A DNA stretch of 64,000 nt from Nitrospirillum amazonense (GCF_007828045.1 NZ_VITN01000005.1:62001-126000); one strand, 5' to 3'; shown: positions 18,759 to 27,346, counted from the first letter of the stretch. A program made the numbers and translations. Notes: generated by a model from the sequence alone, not told the origin.

Positions 18759-19691
18759 ATGAGTGGTCACCAGCCTAAGCATGTCACCGTCCTGATGGGC
18801 GGGTGGTCTGCCGAGCGCGAGGTGTCGCTTGTCAGCGGCGCGTCCATCGTCATCGCCCTGGAATCCAAGGGATATGTCGTGCGCGCCGTGGATGTGCAGC
18901 GCGACCTGGCCGGCCTGCTGGCAGCGCTGACACCCAAGCCGGATGTGATTTTCAATGCCCTGCACGGCCGTGGCGGCGAAGACGGCATGATCCAGGGCGT
19001 GCTGGAATATCTGGGTGTGCCCTACACCCATTCCGGCGTCATGGCCTCCGCCGTGGCCATGGACAAGGCCATGACCAAGCGCGTGCTGGGCACGGTGGGC
19101 ATGCCCATCGCCCAGGACGTGATCGCCGCCCGCGAGGCGGTGCTGGCCGGCCATGTCATGGAACCGCCCTATGTCATCAAGCCGGTGGATGAAGGCTCCA
19201 GCGTCGGCGTGCGTATCGTGCGCGCGGGCCATAACGGCCCCGCCATCGAGGCGGAGCACTGGGTCTACGGCGACACCGTCATGGTGGAAAAGTTCATCCC
19301 CGGCCGCGAGCTGACCGTGGGCGTGGTGGGCGACCGCGCCCTGGCCGTGACCGAGATCGTGGCCAGCACCGAGTTCTTCGACTACACGGCCAAATACACC
19401 GAGGGCCACGCCGTGCACGTCTGCCCGGCTCAGATCCCGGCCGAGGTGGCGGAGGAGGCCAAGCGCCTGGCCCTGCTGGCCCACCAGACCCTGGGCTGCA
19501 GCGGCGTCAGCCGCAGCGACTTCCGCTGGGACGACGGCAAGCCCGGCGTCACCGGGCTGTGCTTCCTGGAGACCAACACCCAGCCGGGCTTCACGCCCCT
19601 GTCGCTGCTGCCGGAACAGGCTGCCTATGTCGGCCTCAGCTACGCCGACCTGTGCGGCTGGATTGTGGAGCATGCGGCATGCCACGGGTGA
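18759..19691 (+). CDS. ddl: D-alanine--D-alanine ligase
   Basis: A protein of 310 aa with the ATP-grasp fold: VLMGGWSAEREVSLVSG near the N-terminus, the short-form YVIKPVDEGSSVGV loop, and GVSRSDFRWDD...FLETNTQPGFTPLSL at the end, where Asp, Glu and Asn bind magnesium. It makes the dipeptide used by MurF. I chose the ATG at 18759, with AGGGAG at 18746-18751 upstream; a GTG at 18714 would add 15 non-conserved residues. ftsQ starts inside its last 13 bases. Confidence 0.96.
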   Translation: MSGHQPKHVTVLMGGWSAEREVSLVSGASIVIALESKGYVVRAVDVQRDLAGLLAALTPKPDVIFNALHGRGGEDGMIQGVLEYLGVPYTHSGVMASAVAMDKAMTKRVLGTVGMPIAQDVIAAREAVLAGHVMEPPYVIKPVDEGSSVGVRIVRAGHNGPAIEAEHWVYGDTVMVEKFIPGRELTVGVVGDRALAVTEIVASTEFFDYTAKYTEGHAVHVCPAQIPAEVAEEAKRLALLAHQTLGCSGVSRSDFRWDDGKPGVTGLCFLETNTQPGFTPLSLLPEQAAYVGLSYADLCGWIVEHAACHG

Positions 19692-20629
19692 CCCATCCTT
19701 CCAGCCCCGGCTTGTTCCCCGAGGGCGACACCCCGCGCAGCCGCATCGCGTACGAGACGCGGCGGACGACGCAGAAGGCCGCCCAGGCCGCCAACCGCCG
19801 CCGCGCCGTGCCGCGCTGGCAGCAGTTCCTGGGCCGCCGGGCCACCACCCTCGTGCCGCTGGCCCTGGTCGGCGGCCTTGTGCTTTGGGGATGGGCCAGC
19901 GGCAAGCTGGCCGCGGCCGGCAACGCGGTGGATGCCGCCTTCCTGGACGTGACCGCGCGCGGCGGCCTGCGGGTGCAGGAGGTGCTGGTCAAGGGCCGCA
20001 AGGAAACCGACGGCGCCCAGGTGCTGGCGGCCCTGGGCGTGGAGCGCGGGTCGCCCATCCTGGGCTTCGACCCGCACGCCGCGCGCAAGCAGCTGGAGCA
20101 GATTCCGTGGATCGCCAGCGCCCGCATCGAGCGGCGCCTGCCCGACACCCTGTTCGTCGTGCTGACGGAACGCCAGCCCATGGCCATCTGGCAGCATGAG
20201 CAGAAACTGGCCCTGGTGGATGCCGAGGGCACGGTGCTGACCGACCATAACCTGGACCACTTTCCCAACCTGCCCATCCTGGTGGGCGAGGGCGCGCCCA
20301 AGCAGGGCCGCGCCCTGCTGGCGGCGCTGGCGTCCGAGCCCACCATCCAGTCGCGCGTCGATGCCGCCGTGCTGGTGGGCGCCCGCCGCTGGGACCTGCA
20401 CCTGAAGGGCGGCCTGGAAGTGCGGCTGCCGGAAATGAATTTCGAGGCGGCCGTGCACCAGCTGGCCGCCCTTGAGGCATCGGATAAGATTTTGGAGCGC
20501 GACGTGGTCGCCATCGACCTGCGCGTGCCGGACCGGCTTGTTGTCCAATCCTCGCCCGCCGCGATCGCGGCCAAGGCGGCGGCGAAGGCCGCGGACAAGA
20601 AGCGCCAGGCAGCGGCGAAAAAGAACTGA
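19679..20629 (+). CDS. ftsQ: Cell division protein FtsQ
   Basis: A protein of 316 aa. A basic cytoplasmic N-terminus (about 60 residues) is followed by one membrane helix (residues about 60-78), then a POTRA domain (GLRVQEVLVKGRKETDGAQV to RLPDTLFVVLTERQPMA) and the FtsQ beta domain. The Lys/Ala-rich tail is probably disordered. FtsQ bridges early and late divisome proteins with FtsB and FtsL. The ATG overlaps the end of ddl by 13 nt. ftsA follows after 13 nt. Confidence 0.94.
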   Translation: MPRVTHPSSPGLFPEGDTPRSRIAYETRRTTQKAAQAANRRRAVPRWQQFLGRRATTLVPLALVGGLVLWGWASGKLAAAGNAVDAAFLDVTARGGLRVQEVLVKGRKETDGAQVLAALGVERGSPILGFDPHAARKQLEQIPWIASARIERRLPDTLFVVLTERQPMAIWQHEQKLALVDAEGTVLTDHNLDHFPNLPILVGEGAPKQGRALLAALASEPTIQSRVDAAVLVGARRWDLHLKGGLEVRLPEMNFEAAVHQLAALEASDKILERDVVAIDLRVPDRLVVQSSPAAIAAKAAAKAADKKRQAAAKKN

Positions 20630-20642
20630 GGCGGACCAGACC

Positions 20643-21920
20643 ATGGCATTCACCGTAACCGGCCGGTCCAAGCCCAAGCGCGTGGCGCGCGGCGGAACCA
20701 TCGCGGCCCTGGACGTGGGCAGCAGCAAGGTCGTGTGCTTCATCGCCCGGGTGGAGGAGCCCGGCTCCATCCGTGTGGTCGGCATCGGCCACCAGGTGTC
20801 GCGCGGCGTGCGCGCCGGCGCCATCGTGGACATGGAGGCAGCGGAGACCGCCATCGGCACGGCCGTGCATGCGGCCGAGACCATGGCGGGCGAGCAGATC
20901 CGGGAGGTGCTGGTGGGCCTGTCGGGTGGCCAGCCGGAAAGCCAGACCCTGACGGTGGAGACGGGCATCTCCGGCTCCGAGATCACCGACCACGACCTGC
21001 GCCGGGCGTTGGCCCACGCCCGCAACCTGAACGTCTCGGCGGATGCGGAGCTGATCCATTCCATTCCCGTGGGCTATACGGTGGACGGGTCCAGCGGCAT
21101 CCGCGACCCGCGCGGCATGGTGGGGGAGCGGCTGGGCGTGCGCCTGCACGTGGTGACCGCCGCCGCCGGCCCGGTGCGCAACCTGAATTCCTGCGTCGGG
21201 CGCTGCCACCTGGGCGTGGAAGGCTTCGTCATGTCCCCCTTCGCCGCGGGCCTGTCCTGCCTGGTGGAGGATGAGATGGACCTGGGCGTCACCCTGATCG
21301 ACATGGGCGGCGGCACCACCAGCATCTCCGTCTTCTTCGACGGCAAGATGGTGTGGACGGACAGCGTGCCCATCGGCGGCAGCCACGTCACCAGCGACAT
21401 CGCCCGCGGCCTGACCACGCCGCTGGCCCATGCCGAGCGGTTGAAGACCCTGTACGGCAGCGCCCTGCCCGCCCCGTCGGACGAGCGCGAGATCATCGAC
21501 GTGCCGCAGATCGGGGAAGAGGACCGGGCCCAGGCCCACCACGTGCCGAAGTCCCTGCTGGTCGGCATCATCCAGCCCCGGCTGGAAGAGGTGTTCGAGT
21601 TCGTGCGGGGCCGCCTGGACGCCTCCGGCTTCGCCAAGCTGGCCGGCCGCCGCGTGGTGTTGACCGGCGGCGCCAGCCAACTGCCCGGCATGCGCGAACT
21701 GGCCCAGCAGGTGCTGGACAAACAGGTGCGGCTGGGCCGCCCCCTGCGGATCGGCGGCCTGGCGGAGTCCGTGGGCGGCCCCGCCTTCTCCGCCGCCGCG
21801 GGCCTGCTGGCCTATGCCGTCCAGCAACATGCCGAGGCCCCGGCCCTGGCCCCCCTGATGGAGCCCAGCGGCAGCGGCTGGCTGGGCCGCATGGGCAACT
21901 GGCTGAGGGACAATTTATGA
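20643..21920 (+). CDS. ftsA: Cell division protein FtsA
   Basis: A protein of 425 aa of the actin-like ATPase family. Phosphate-binding loops: [17 protein letters not shown] (about 21-37) and [14 protein letters not shown] (about 219-232); [10 protein letters not shown] is the adenosine-binding segment. The C-terminal [13 protein letters not shown] is the amphipathic helix that holds FtsA at the membrane, where it tethers FtsZ. It starts at the ATG at 20643; the frame is open further upstream, but that stretch lies inside ftsQ. A 130-bp gap separates it from ftsZ. Confidence 0.96.
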   Translation: MAFTVTGRSKPKRVARGGTIAALDVGSSKVVCFIARVEEPGSIRVVGIGHQVSRGVRAGAIVDMEAAETAIGTAVHAAETMAGEQIREVLVGLSGGQPESQTLTVETGISGSEITDHDLRRALAHARNLNVSADAELIHSIPVGYTVDGSSGIRDPRGMVGERLGVRLHVVTAAAGPVRNLNSCVGRCHLGVEGFVMSPFAAGLSCLVEDEMDLGVTLIDMGGGTTSISVFFDGKMVWTDSVPIGGSHVTSDIARGLTTPLAHAERLKTLYGSALPAPSDEREIIDVPQIGEEDRAQAHHVPKSLLVGIIQPRLEEVFEFVRGRLDASGFAKLAGRRVVLTGGASQLPGMRELAQQVLDKQVRLGRPLRIGGLAESVGGPAFSAAAGLLAYAVQQHAEAPALAPLMEPSGSGWLGRMGNWLRDNL

Positions 21921-22050
21921 CCCCGGCGACCGCCCTCAAAAGATTCAGGCCACCGCCATTGCGAACGCGATGTCCCGGCCGAAGACCGACGAACCCGACC
22001 CAAGACCTAACCGCACCGTATTCCGGACGCTCCGCAGAGGGGACAACGCC

Positions 22051-23817
22051 ATGACCATCAAAGTCACCATTCCGCCGGTGGAAGTGCTGACCCGCCCGCG
22101 CATCACCGTGTTCGGTGTCGGCGGCGCCGGCGGCAATGCCGTCAACAACATGATCCGCTCCAACCTGGAAGGGGTGGAGTTCGTGGTCGCCAACACCGAC
22201 GCGCAGGCGTTGACCGGCAGCGAGGCCACCAAGCGCCTGCAGCTGGGCAGCACCATCACCCGCGGCCTGGGCGCCGGCTCGCGCCCCGACGTGGGCCGCG
22301 CCGCCGCCGAGGAGCAACTGGAGGAGATCCTCTCCTACCTGGAAGGCACCAACATGTGCTTCATCACCGCCGGCATGGGCGGTGGCACGGGCACGGGTGC
22401 CGCCCCGGTGATCGCGCGCGCCGCGCGGGAACAGGGCATTCTGACCGTGGGCGTGGTGACCAAGCCCTTCCACTTCGAGGGCGCGCACCGCATGCGCATC
22501 GCCGAGTCCGGCATCAATGAGCTGGCGGGCTACGTCGACACGCTGATCATCATTCCCAACCAGAACCTGTTCCGGGTGGCGAATGAGAAGACCACGTTCG
22601 CCGACGCCTTCAAGATGGCCGACGACGTGTTGCACTCCGGCGTGCGCGGCGTGACCGACCTGATGGTCATGCCCGGCCTGATCAACCTGGACTTCGCCGA
22701 CATCCGCACCGTGATGACGGAGATGGGCAAGGCCATGATGGGCACGGGCGAGGCCACCGGCGAGCGCCGGGCCGTGGAGGCCGCCGAGGCCGCCATCAGC
22801 AACCCGCTGCTGGACGACGTGTCGATGAAGGGCGCCCGCGGCGTTCTGATCAACATCACCGGCGGCTACGACATGACCCTGTTCGAGGTGGATGAGGCGG
22901 CCAACCGCATCCGCGACGAGGTCGATCCCGACGCCAACATCATCTTCGGCTCCACCTTCGACGCCCAGCTGGACGGCAAGATGCGCGTCTCCGTGGTGGC
23001 GACGGGCATCGAGACCCTGGCCGGCCAGCAGCCGCGCCAGCAGCCGGCCGCCCCGCAGCTGGCGGTGGTCAGCACCAACGCCGTGCGCCGCGCACCCGCC
23101 CCGGCGGCCACGCCCTCGGTCAGCACGCCCGTGCGCCCAGCCGGCGCCAGCTACCACGCCGCCCTGACCCCGGCGCCGGTGGCGCCGACGGCCGCCGCCC
23201 CGGCGGTCCCGGCCCCGCTTGCAGTCCCCATGGCGGCGGCGCAGCCCGCGCCGCAGATGGCCGTACCCGCCCCGGCCCCCTTCACCCCGGCGGTCGAGGC
23301 GGCCCCCGCCCCGATGGCGGCCCCGGCCGCCGAGATGGCGCCGGAGCCGGTGGCCGAGCAGCCGGCCCCGCGGGCGGAGGTGCCGATGCGCGCCCCCGCC
23401 CCCGGCGCCCTGAGGGGTGAGCGCAGCGGTGCCGGCTTCATCCCGCCCCGTCCCGCCGATGCCGGTCCGCGCCTGGGCGCGCCCAACCCCGAGCGCTACA
23501 CTCCGCCGCAGGCGGAACCGCGCAAGAAGGGTATCTTCCAGCGCATGTTCGGTTTCGGCGGCGATGATCCGGCCCCGGCCCCGCAGGTCCAACACCCGCA
23601 GCCGGCGCAGCGTCAGCCCGCCCCCGCCGCGCATTACGCCCCGCAGCAGCACGCGCCGCAGGTTCAGCACCCGCAGCCGGCGCAGCAGCACGCCCCGGCC
23701 CCGCAGGCGGCCCCCCGCCAGCAGCCGGCCGTGCATCAGGAGCCCGGCCTGGGCCGCGCCCCGGGCGAGGACAGCTCGCTGGACATCCCGGCGTTCCTGC
23801 GCCGCCAGGCGAACTGA
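22051..23817 (+). CDS. ftsZ: Cell division GTPase FtsZ with a very long C-terminal linker
   Basis: A protein of 588 aa. The tubulin-like core (about 1-323) contains [13 protein letters not shown], the GTP-binding [10 protein letters not shown] at about 110-119 and NLDFADI. Residues about 324-572 form a Pro/Ala/Gln-rich linker, far longer than in E. coli, with near-repeats such as QVQHPQPAQ. The end [11 protein letters not shown] is the conserved peptide that binds FtsA and other partners. FtsZ polymerises into the Z ring. The start at 22051 has AGAGGGGA upstream; an in-frame ATG at 21970 lies in the spacer and lacks conservation. Confidence 0.97.
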   Translation: MTIKVTIPPVEVLTRPRITVFGVGGAGGNAVNNMIRSNLEGVEFVVANTDAQALTGSEATKRLQLGSTITRGLGAGSRPDVGRAAAEEQLEEILSYLEGTNMCFITAGMGGGTGTGAAPVIARAAREQGILTVGVVTKPFHFEGAHRMRIAESGINELAGYVDTLIIIPNQNLFRVANEKTTFADAFKMADDVLHSGVRGVTDLMVMPGLINLDFADIRTVMTEMGKAMMGTGEATGERRAVEAAEAAISNPLLDDVSMKGARGVLINITGGYDMTLFEVDEAANRIRDEVDPDANIIFGSTFDAQLDGKMRVSVVATGIETLAGQQPRQQPAAPQLAVVSTNAVRRAPAPAATPSVSTPVRPAGASYHAALTPAPVAPTAAAPAVPAPLAVPMAAAQPAPQMAVPAPAPFTPAVEAAPAPMAAPAAEMAPEPVAEQPAPRAEVPMRAPAPGALRGERSGAGFIPPRPADAGPRLGAPNPERYTPPQAEPRKKGIFQRMFGFGGDDPAPAPQVQHPQPAQRQPAPAAHYAPQQHAPQVQHPQPAQQHAPAPQAAPRQQPAVHQEPGLGRAPGEDSSLDIPAFLRRQAN

Positions 23818-23871
23818 CGGGGCCGAATTGCCGGCACGCGTGTGACTGACGTCACTGCATTGCATCATGTG

Positions 23872-23904
23872 AAGGGCCGCTTCCCACGGGAAAGCGGCCC
23901 TTTT
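23872..23904 (+). terminator. Rho-independent terminator after ftsZ
   Basis: AAGGGCCGCTT and AAGCGGCCCTT form an 11-bp stem around a 9-nt loop, followed by TTTTAATTT. It closes the main dcw transcript. The following 24 kb-mark gap up to 24313 (about 400 bp) must hold the lpxC promoter; I see no gene or recognisable motif in it. Confidence 0.9.
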
Positions 23905-24313
23905 AATTTGCGGCGGAAAAAAGGCGAATTTGCATTTGTGCTCAAGTAGATACGCATGGCTTCACGTAACATTCGGTAACAAAGAGTGATTTGAAGCCTG
24001 GCGCCTACGTTGTTACTTAGGCAGCGTGACGTTCGGCTTTGGATGCACCGCAACACGCGGTTAAACACCGGGGCCGGCGTCACAGCCCAAGGCGGCAAGG
24101 CGGCAGGGTCGATCATTCGACCGCAAGCCGGACCGGTCGCCGGACGTGGATGGTAGGCCCGCACATCGCGATTGAGGTGGTCACGGTTGGACCGCCCCGC
24201 CCGCCTCCCCCCGTCCGAACGCAAAGTCCCCGGTGGATATAACCCTGGGGCGTACGTGATGCAGGAAAGGCCCCGGCCCGACCGTATCACGGCCGAATAA
24301 GGAAGTTGGAACC

Positions 24314-25270
24314 GTGTACGCCGATCGTGAACCCATCACCGCCGCCCGCCAGCAGACGCTGAAGGCCCCCATCAATTGCACCGGTGTCGGCCTGCATTCC
24401 GGCCTGCCCGTTGCCATGACGATGCGCCCGGCGCCGGTGAACACCGGCATCGTGTTCCGCCGGGTGGATCTGCTGCGCGGTGGCGCCAGCGAGGCCCAGG
24501 CGGCCGTGCCGGCCCGCTGGGACGCGGTGGTCGACACCCGCCTGTGCACGGTCGTCGCCAACGCCACGGGTGCCACGGTGGGCACGGTCGAGCATGTCAT
24601 GTCGGCCCTGCGCGGCTGCGGCATCGACAACCTGATCATCGACCTGGACGGGGCCGAGGTTCCCATCATGGACGGCAGCGCCGCCCCCTTCGTCTTCCTG
24701 ATCGAGTGCGCCGGCATCACCCAGCAGGAGGCTGCCCGCCGCGTCATCCGTGTGCTGCGCCCCGTGTCGGTGGTGGAGGGCGAGAAGGTCGCCACCCTGA
24801 CCCCGGCCTCAGGCTCCAGCTTCGCGTTCGAGATCGACTTCGCCAGCGCCGCCGTCCGCCGCCAGGAAGGGTTCGTCCGCCTGGGGGCCGACAGCTTCAA
24901 GGATGAGGTGGCCGAGGCCCGCACCTTCGGCTTCCTGCAGGAAGTGGACATGCTGCGCCGCGCCGGCCTGGCCCGGGGCGGCTCCATGGACAACGCCATC
25001 GTCATCGATGGTGACCGCGTCCTGAACGAGGGCGGCCTGCGCTTCGATGACGAGTTCGTGCGCCACAAGATCCTGGACGCCGTGGGCGACCTTTACATGG
25101 CAGGCTACGCCATCGTCGGCCACTACTCCGGCATCCGTTCCGGCCACGCCCTGAACAACAAGCTGCTGCACGCTCTGTTCGCCGACGCCTCCGCCTACGA
25201 GATCGTGGAAGAGATCGATGCGGCCTTCGTCCCGGCCTGGGAACAGCCGCTGCTGGCAGCCACCGCCTGA
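24314..25270 (+). CDS. lpxC: UDP-3-O-acyl-N-acetylglucosamine deacetylase LpxC
   Basis: A protein of 318 aa starting with GTG at 24314, with AAGGAAG at 24299-24305 upstream. Zinc ligands are in TVEHVMSAL and in H251-K-I-L-D255-A-V-G-D; the catalytic His is in [14 protein letters not shown]. It performs the committed step of lipid A synthesis. Its place after ftsZ is the usual end of the dcw region in Gram-negative bacteria. It faces the sigma-54 cassettes tail to tail across a shared terminator. Confidence 0.97.
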   Translation: MYADREPITAARQQTLKAPINCTGVGLHSGLPVAMTMRPAPVNTGIVFRRVDLLRGGASEAQAAVPARWDAVVDTRLCTVVANATGATVGTVEHVMSALRGCGIDNLIIDLDGAEVPIMDGSAAPFVFLIECAGITQQEAARRVIRVLRPVSVVEGEKVATLTPASGSSFAFEIDFASAAVRRQEGFVRLGADSFKDEVAEARTFGFLQEVDMLRRAGLARGGSMDNAIVIDGDRVLNEGGLRFDDEFVRHKILDAVGDLYMAGYAIVGHYSGIRSGHALNNKLLHALFADASAYEIVEEIDAAFVPAWEQPLLAATA

Positions 25271-25355
25271 CACCCTATTAGACGAACCACGCCGCCGTCC
25301 GTCCGGCCAACAAGCACCAAAATCAAACACAACACCAATCACTGAGCCTCAAACG

Positions 25356-25393
25356 AAAAGGCCTTCTTCCCCATCCGGGAAGAAGGCCTTTTC
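25356..25393. terminator. Bidirectional terminator between lpxC and cassette A
   Basis: A 14-bp stem (AAAAGGCCTTCTTC with GAAGAAGGCCTTTT) works in both directions, with T-rich ends on each strand. It ends lpxC on the plus strand and the first peptide cassette on the minus strand. Nearly the same hairpin closes the other two cassettes. Confidence 0.85.
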
Positions 25394-25442
25394 CGTTTCC
25401 GGCCGGAAAACCGGGCCGCCAGGTCTGGATGGTGTCGGCGCC

Positions 25443-25580
25443 TTACAGCATGGCGTTGATGCACAGGGCGATGACGGCGGCGATGGAGAGCATGCCGGCG
25501 GCCTCGACGAAGGAAGTGAGGCGGGCGGCGAAACCATTGGTGAGGGCGGCGGCGGTCTGGTTGGCGGTAACGGTGGTCAT
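25443..25580 (-). CDS. Cassette A, type 1 membrane peptide (45 aa), unknown function
   Basis: A 45-aa product. The N-terminal half is Thr/Ala-rich (MTTVTANQTAAALTNGFAAR); from residue 24 comes VEAAGMLSIAAVIALCINAML, a single hydrophobic helix reaching the very C-terminus. AAGGGG lies about 11 nt before the ATG. It is the second gene of its cassette, 77 nt after the type 2 gene. Five relatives in the window keep VE, a Met, an Ala and the ending N-(A/T)-ML. I do not recognise the family; a tail-anchored inner membrane peptide is inferred. Confidence 0.75.
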   Translation of the reverse strand: MTTVTANQTAAALTNGFAARLTSFVEAAGMLSIAAVIALCINAML

Positions 25581-25657
25581 GATCTTTGTCCCCTTATGAT
25601 GGATGATCGCTGGTCGGGCGATGGTCGTTGATAAAGCGCGTGAGGGTCCGGGTCGGC

Positions 25658-25795
25658 TTACAGCATGGCGTTGATGCTGGCGGCGATCAGCAGGGCCACG
25701 GCCATCATGGCCACGCCCTCGACGGCGGCGGTGTCGGGCAACAGCTTGAAAAAGCGGAAGGAAGTGGTGCGGCTGGAAGCGGCGAAGGTGGTCAT
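25658..25795 (-). CDS. Cassette A, type 2 membrane peptide (45 aa), unknown function
   Basis: A 45-aa product with a basic, aromatic N-terminal half (RTTSFRFFKLLP at residues 9-20) and a C-terminal hydrophobic helix VAMMAVALLIAASINAML. GGAGAGAG lies just before the ATG. An in-frame ATG four codons upstream overlaps that site and is less likely. It is the first gene after a sigma-54 promoter, with a predicted 5' leader of about 30 nt. Type 2 copies share the SFRFFK-x-LP motif, which type 1 lacks. Confidence 0.78.
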   Translation of the reverse strand: MTTFAASSRTTSFRFFKLLPDTAAVEGVAMMAVALLIAASINAML

Positions 25796-25837
25796 TTCTC
25801 TCTCCATCGGTGCGTTGGTCGGTGATGTCCCTATAAG

Positions 25838-25854
25838 AGCAAGGGCCGTGCCAA
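25838..25854 (-). promoter_or_regulatory. Sigma-54 promoter of cassette A
   Basis: On the minus strand TTGGCACGGCCCTTGCT matches the sigma-54 (RpoN) consensus YTGGCACG-N4-TTGCW at every fixed position, with GG at -24 and GC at -12. The first codon of the type 2 gene is 43 nt downstream. Confidence 0.9.
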
Positions 25855-25929
25855 CTCATCGAAATGGCGGAAATCCTGGAGTTCGGGGGTCCGCCAATCA
25901 CCGCGCCGCTATGCCCTCACCAGAATTTG

Positions 25930-25940
25930 GCCACAATGGC
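25930..25940 (-). promoter_or_regulatory. Second conserved palindrome, cassette A
   Basis: GCCA-CAA-TGGC, located between the upstream inverted repeat and the sigma-54 promoter. It is also present in copy B and, as GCCA-CATT-TGGC, in copy C. It may be a further protein-binding site; its role is unknown. Confidence 0.4.
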
Positions 25941-25988
25941 GATTTAGTGTGAAGATAAGCGATTCTAATTTGAACGGCGGCGGACACT

Positions 25989-26004
25989 GTCCGTTTACGA
26001 ACAC
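25989..26004 (-). promoter_or_regulatory. Upstream activator inverted repeat, cassette A
   Basis: TGTCCGTTTACGAACA, a dyad of the TGT-N10-ACA form, ends 135 bp from the sigma-54 promoter, about 170 bp before the expected transcript start. That distance is normal for enhancer-binding activators of sigma-54. The form matches the NifA site pattern TGT-N4-T-N5-ACA, but another activator is equally possible. Confidence 0.7.
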
Positions 26005-26053
26005 CCCCGTTGTCCGCTGGCGCACGCCCTGACACGCACCGGGCACAAAAGCG

Positions 26054-26090
26054 AAAGGCCCTCTTCCCCATTCAGGAAGAAGGCCTTTTC
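26054..26090 (-). terminator. Terminator of cassette B
   Basis: A stem of 13-14 bp with one mismatch (AAAGGCC..CTTCC with GGAAG..GGCCTTT) around CCATTCA. It closes the transcript of cassette B and lies upstream of the cassette A activator site, insulating the copies. Confidence 0.75.
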
Positions 26091-26157
26091 GATTGCGCCG
26101 GAACCCCGGCCGGCGCGCCCCAATCACGGCAGGGCGCGCGTAGTGATCAGCCTAGCC

Positions 26158-26289
26158 TCACAGCATGGCGTTGATGCACAGGGCCATGACGGCGGCGACG
26201 GACAGCATGCCGGCGGTCTCGACGAAGGAGGACAGGCGGGCATAGAGGCCGGTGGTGACGGCGGTCTCGGTGGCGGTGACGGTGGTCAT
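26158..26289 (-). CDS. Cassette B, type 1 membrane peptide (43 aa), unknown function
   Basis: A 43-aa relative of the copy A type 1 peptide, two residues shorter. The N-terminus is Thr-rich (MTTVTATETAVTTGLYARLS), then comes the hydrophobic VETAGMLSVAAVMALCINAML. It ends with TGA rather than TAA. Length change and substitutions fall in the N-terminal half while the membrane half is kept, the pattern expected of a translated gene. Confidence 0.75.
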   Translation of the reverse strand: MTTVTATETAVTTGLYARLSSFVETAGMLSVAAVMALCINAML

Positions 26290-26367
26290 GATCTTTATCC
26301 CCTTATGATGGATGATCGCTGGTCGGGCGATGGTCGTTGATAAAAGCGCGTGAGGGTCCGGGTCGGC

Positions 26368-26505
26368 TTACAGCATGGCGTTGATGCTGGCGGCGATCAG
26401 CAGGGCCACAGCCATCATGGCCACGCCCTCGACGGCGGCGGTGTCGGGCAACACCTTGAAAAAGCGGAAGGAAGTGGTGCGGCTGGAAGCGGCGAAGGCG
26501 GTCAT
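26368..26505 (-). CDS. Cassette B, type 2 membrane peptide (45 aa), unknown function
   Basis: A 45-aa product almost identical to the copy A type 2 peptide: Thr3 becomes Ala, Leu18 becomes Val, and one further change is silent. The same GGAGAGAG ribosome binding site and the same spacing to its sigma-54 promoter are present. The hydrophobic helix covers about residues 28-45. Confidence 0.78.
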   Translation of the reverse strand: MTAFAASSRTTSFRFFKVLPDTAAVEGVAMMAVALLIAASINAML

Positions 26506-26548
26506 TTCTCTCTCCATCGGGATCGTTGGTCGGTGATGTCCCTACAAC

Positions 26549-26565
26549 AGCAAGGGCCGTGCCAA
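26549..26565 (-). promoter_or_regulatory. Sigma-54 promoter of cassette B
   Basis: The same 17-mer as in copy A, TTGGCACGGCCCTTGCT on the minus strand, 44 nt before the type 2 start codon. Confidence 0.9.
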
Positions 26566-26640
26566 CCCATCGAAATGGCGGAAATCCTGGAGTTCGGGGT
26601 TCCGCCAATCACCGTGCCGCCGCGCCGTCACCAGAATCTA

Positions 26641-26651
26641 GCCACAATGGC
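26641..26651 (-). promoter_or_regulatory. Second conserved palindrome, cassette B
   Basis: GCCA-CAA-TGGC, identical to copy A and at the same distance (48-49 bp) from the upstream inverted repeat. Confidence 0.4.
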
Positions 26652-26698
26652 GATTTAATATGAAAATGAGCTATTCCGTCCTGTACGGCAGTGGACAC

Positions 26699-26714
26699 TG
26701 TCCGTTTATGGACA
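26699..26714 (-). promoter_or_regulatory. Upstream activator inverted repeat, cassette B
   Basis: TGTCCGTTTATGGACA, TGT-N10-ACA form with 5-bp arms TGTCC/GGACA. It is 134 bp from the sigma-54 promoter. Confidence 0.7.
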
Positions 26715-26762
26715 CTTTCCTCCGACCGCCAGCGCGCCCTGATAGCGCCGGGCACAAAAGCG

Positions 26763-26799
26763 AAAGGCCCTCTTCCCTACGCGGGGAGAAGGCCTTTTC
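26763..26799 (-). terminator. Terminator of cassette C
   Basis: AAAGGCCCTCTTCCC pairs with GGGGAGAAGGCCTTT around a short loop. It is the same hairpin family as the other two cassette terminators. Confidence 0.75.
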
Positions 26800-26872
26800 G
26801 GTTGTGCCGGCGATCCGGCCAGCGCCGCCCCTTTTATGACGCACAGGGGCGGCGCGCGTATTCCTGTGGGCT

Positions 26873-27031
26873 TTACAGCATGGCGTTGATGCACAGCGCG
26901 ATGACGGCGGCGACGGCCAGCATACCGGTGGTTTCGACCACGGCGGCGGCGCGGGGCAGGATGGCGGCCAGGCGGTCGGCCAGGCTGGCGGTCTCAGTGC
27001 TGCGCGCGGCGGTGACGGTCCGGGTGGTCAT
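26873..27031 (-). CDS. Cassette C, type 1 membrane peptide (52 aa), unknown function
   Basis: At 52 aa, the longest copy. The N-terminal half (MTTRTVTAARSTETASLADR, then LAAILPRAAA) differs strongly from copies A and B, but VVETTGMLAVAAVIALCINAML keeps the membrane half and its ending. Substitutions respect the reading frame, which supports translation. Confidence 0.72.
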   Translation of the reverse strand: MTTRTVTAARSTETASLADRLAAILPRAAAVVETTGMLAVAAVIALCINAML

Positions 27032-27064
27032 GATTTTCGTATCCCTTCAGCTGATATGGTCGGT

Positions 27065-27202
27065 TCAAAGCATCGTGTTGACGCTGACGCTGATCACCAG
27101 CGCCACGGCCAGCATGGCGACAGTCTCGACCATCTCGGCGCTGGGCAGATACTTGAAGAAACGGAAGGAAGCGGTGCGGGGCGCGGCATTGAAGGACGAC
27201 AT
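27065..27202 (-). CDS. Cassette C, type 2 membrane peptide (45 aa), unknown function
   Basis: A 45-aa product that aligns without gaps to the type 2 peptides of A and B: RTASFRFFKYLP keeps the basic aromatic motif and VETVAMLAVALVISVSVNTML the helix. Both halves carry many conservative changes. GGAGATC lies before the ATG. It is the first gene after the cassette C sigma-54 promoter. The three-way comparison is the strongest sign that these small ORFs are real. Confidence 0.78.
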   Translation of the reverse strand: MSSFNAAPRTASFRFFKYLPSAEMVETVAMLAVALVISVSVNTML

Positions 27203-27245
27203 CTTGATCTCCATCGGAGGGTGGTTGGCTGATGCTTCCCCTATC

Positions 27246-27262
27246 AGCAAGGGGTGTGCCAA
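27246..27262 (-). promoter_or_regulatory. Sigma-54 promoter of cassette C
   Basis: TTGGCACACCCCTTGCT on the minus strand: GG/GC elements and spacing are the same as in A and B although the N5 spacer has changed. It is 44 nt before the type 2 start. Confidence 0.9.
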
Positions 27263-27346
27263 CCGCCGAAAGCCGCGGAATCCCATCGTTCTTGGTTAAG
27301 GGTTTATGGATCGTTGACCAGACAGCGCCACTAATTAGCCGCATTC

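Larger units (their letters stand above)
25356..26055 (-). repeat. Tandem cassette copy A (terminator, two peptide genes, sigma-54 promoter, UAS)
   Basis: First of three tandem units with a period of 700-709 bp. Reading on the minus strand: inverted repeat at 25989-26004, second palindrome at 25930-25940, sigma-54 promoter at 25838-25854, peptide gene type 2 at 25795-25658, peptide gene type 1 at 25580-25443, terminator at 25393-25356. Copies A and B are nearly identical; the type 2 genes differ at three bases. Confidence 0.85.
26056..26764 (-). repeat. Tandem cassette copy B
   Basis: Second unit, about 709 bp. The order matches copy A: inverted repeat 26699-26714, second palindrome 26641-26651, sigma-54 promoter 26549-26565, type 2 gene 26505-26368, type 1 gene 26289-26158, terminator. 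The DNA between the genes is almost the same as in A, so the A/B duplication is recent or kept alike by gene conversion. Confidence 0.85.

Noticed and set aside
25218-26658. Plus-strand frames of 65-137 codons across the cassettes
   Set aside because: They are antisense to the peptide genes, differ in frame between copies and lack ribosome binding sites.
25443-27202. CRISPR array suspected from the regular repeats
   Set aside because: The repeat period is about 700 bp, with genes and promoters inside; there are no short direct repeats with unique spacers.
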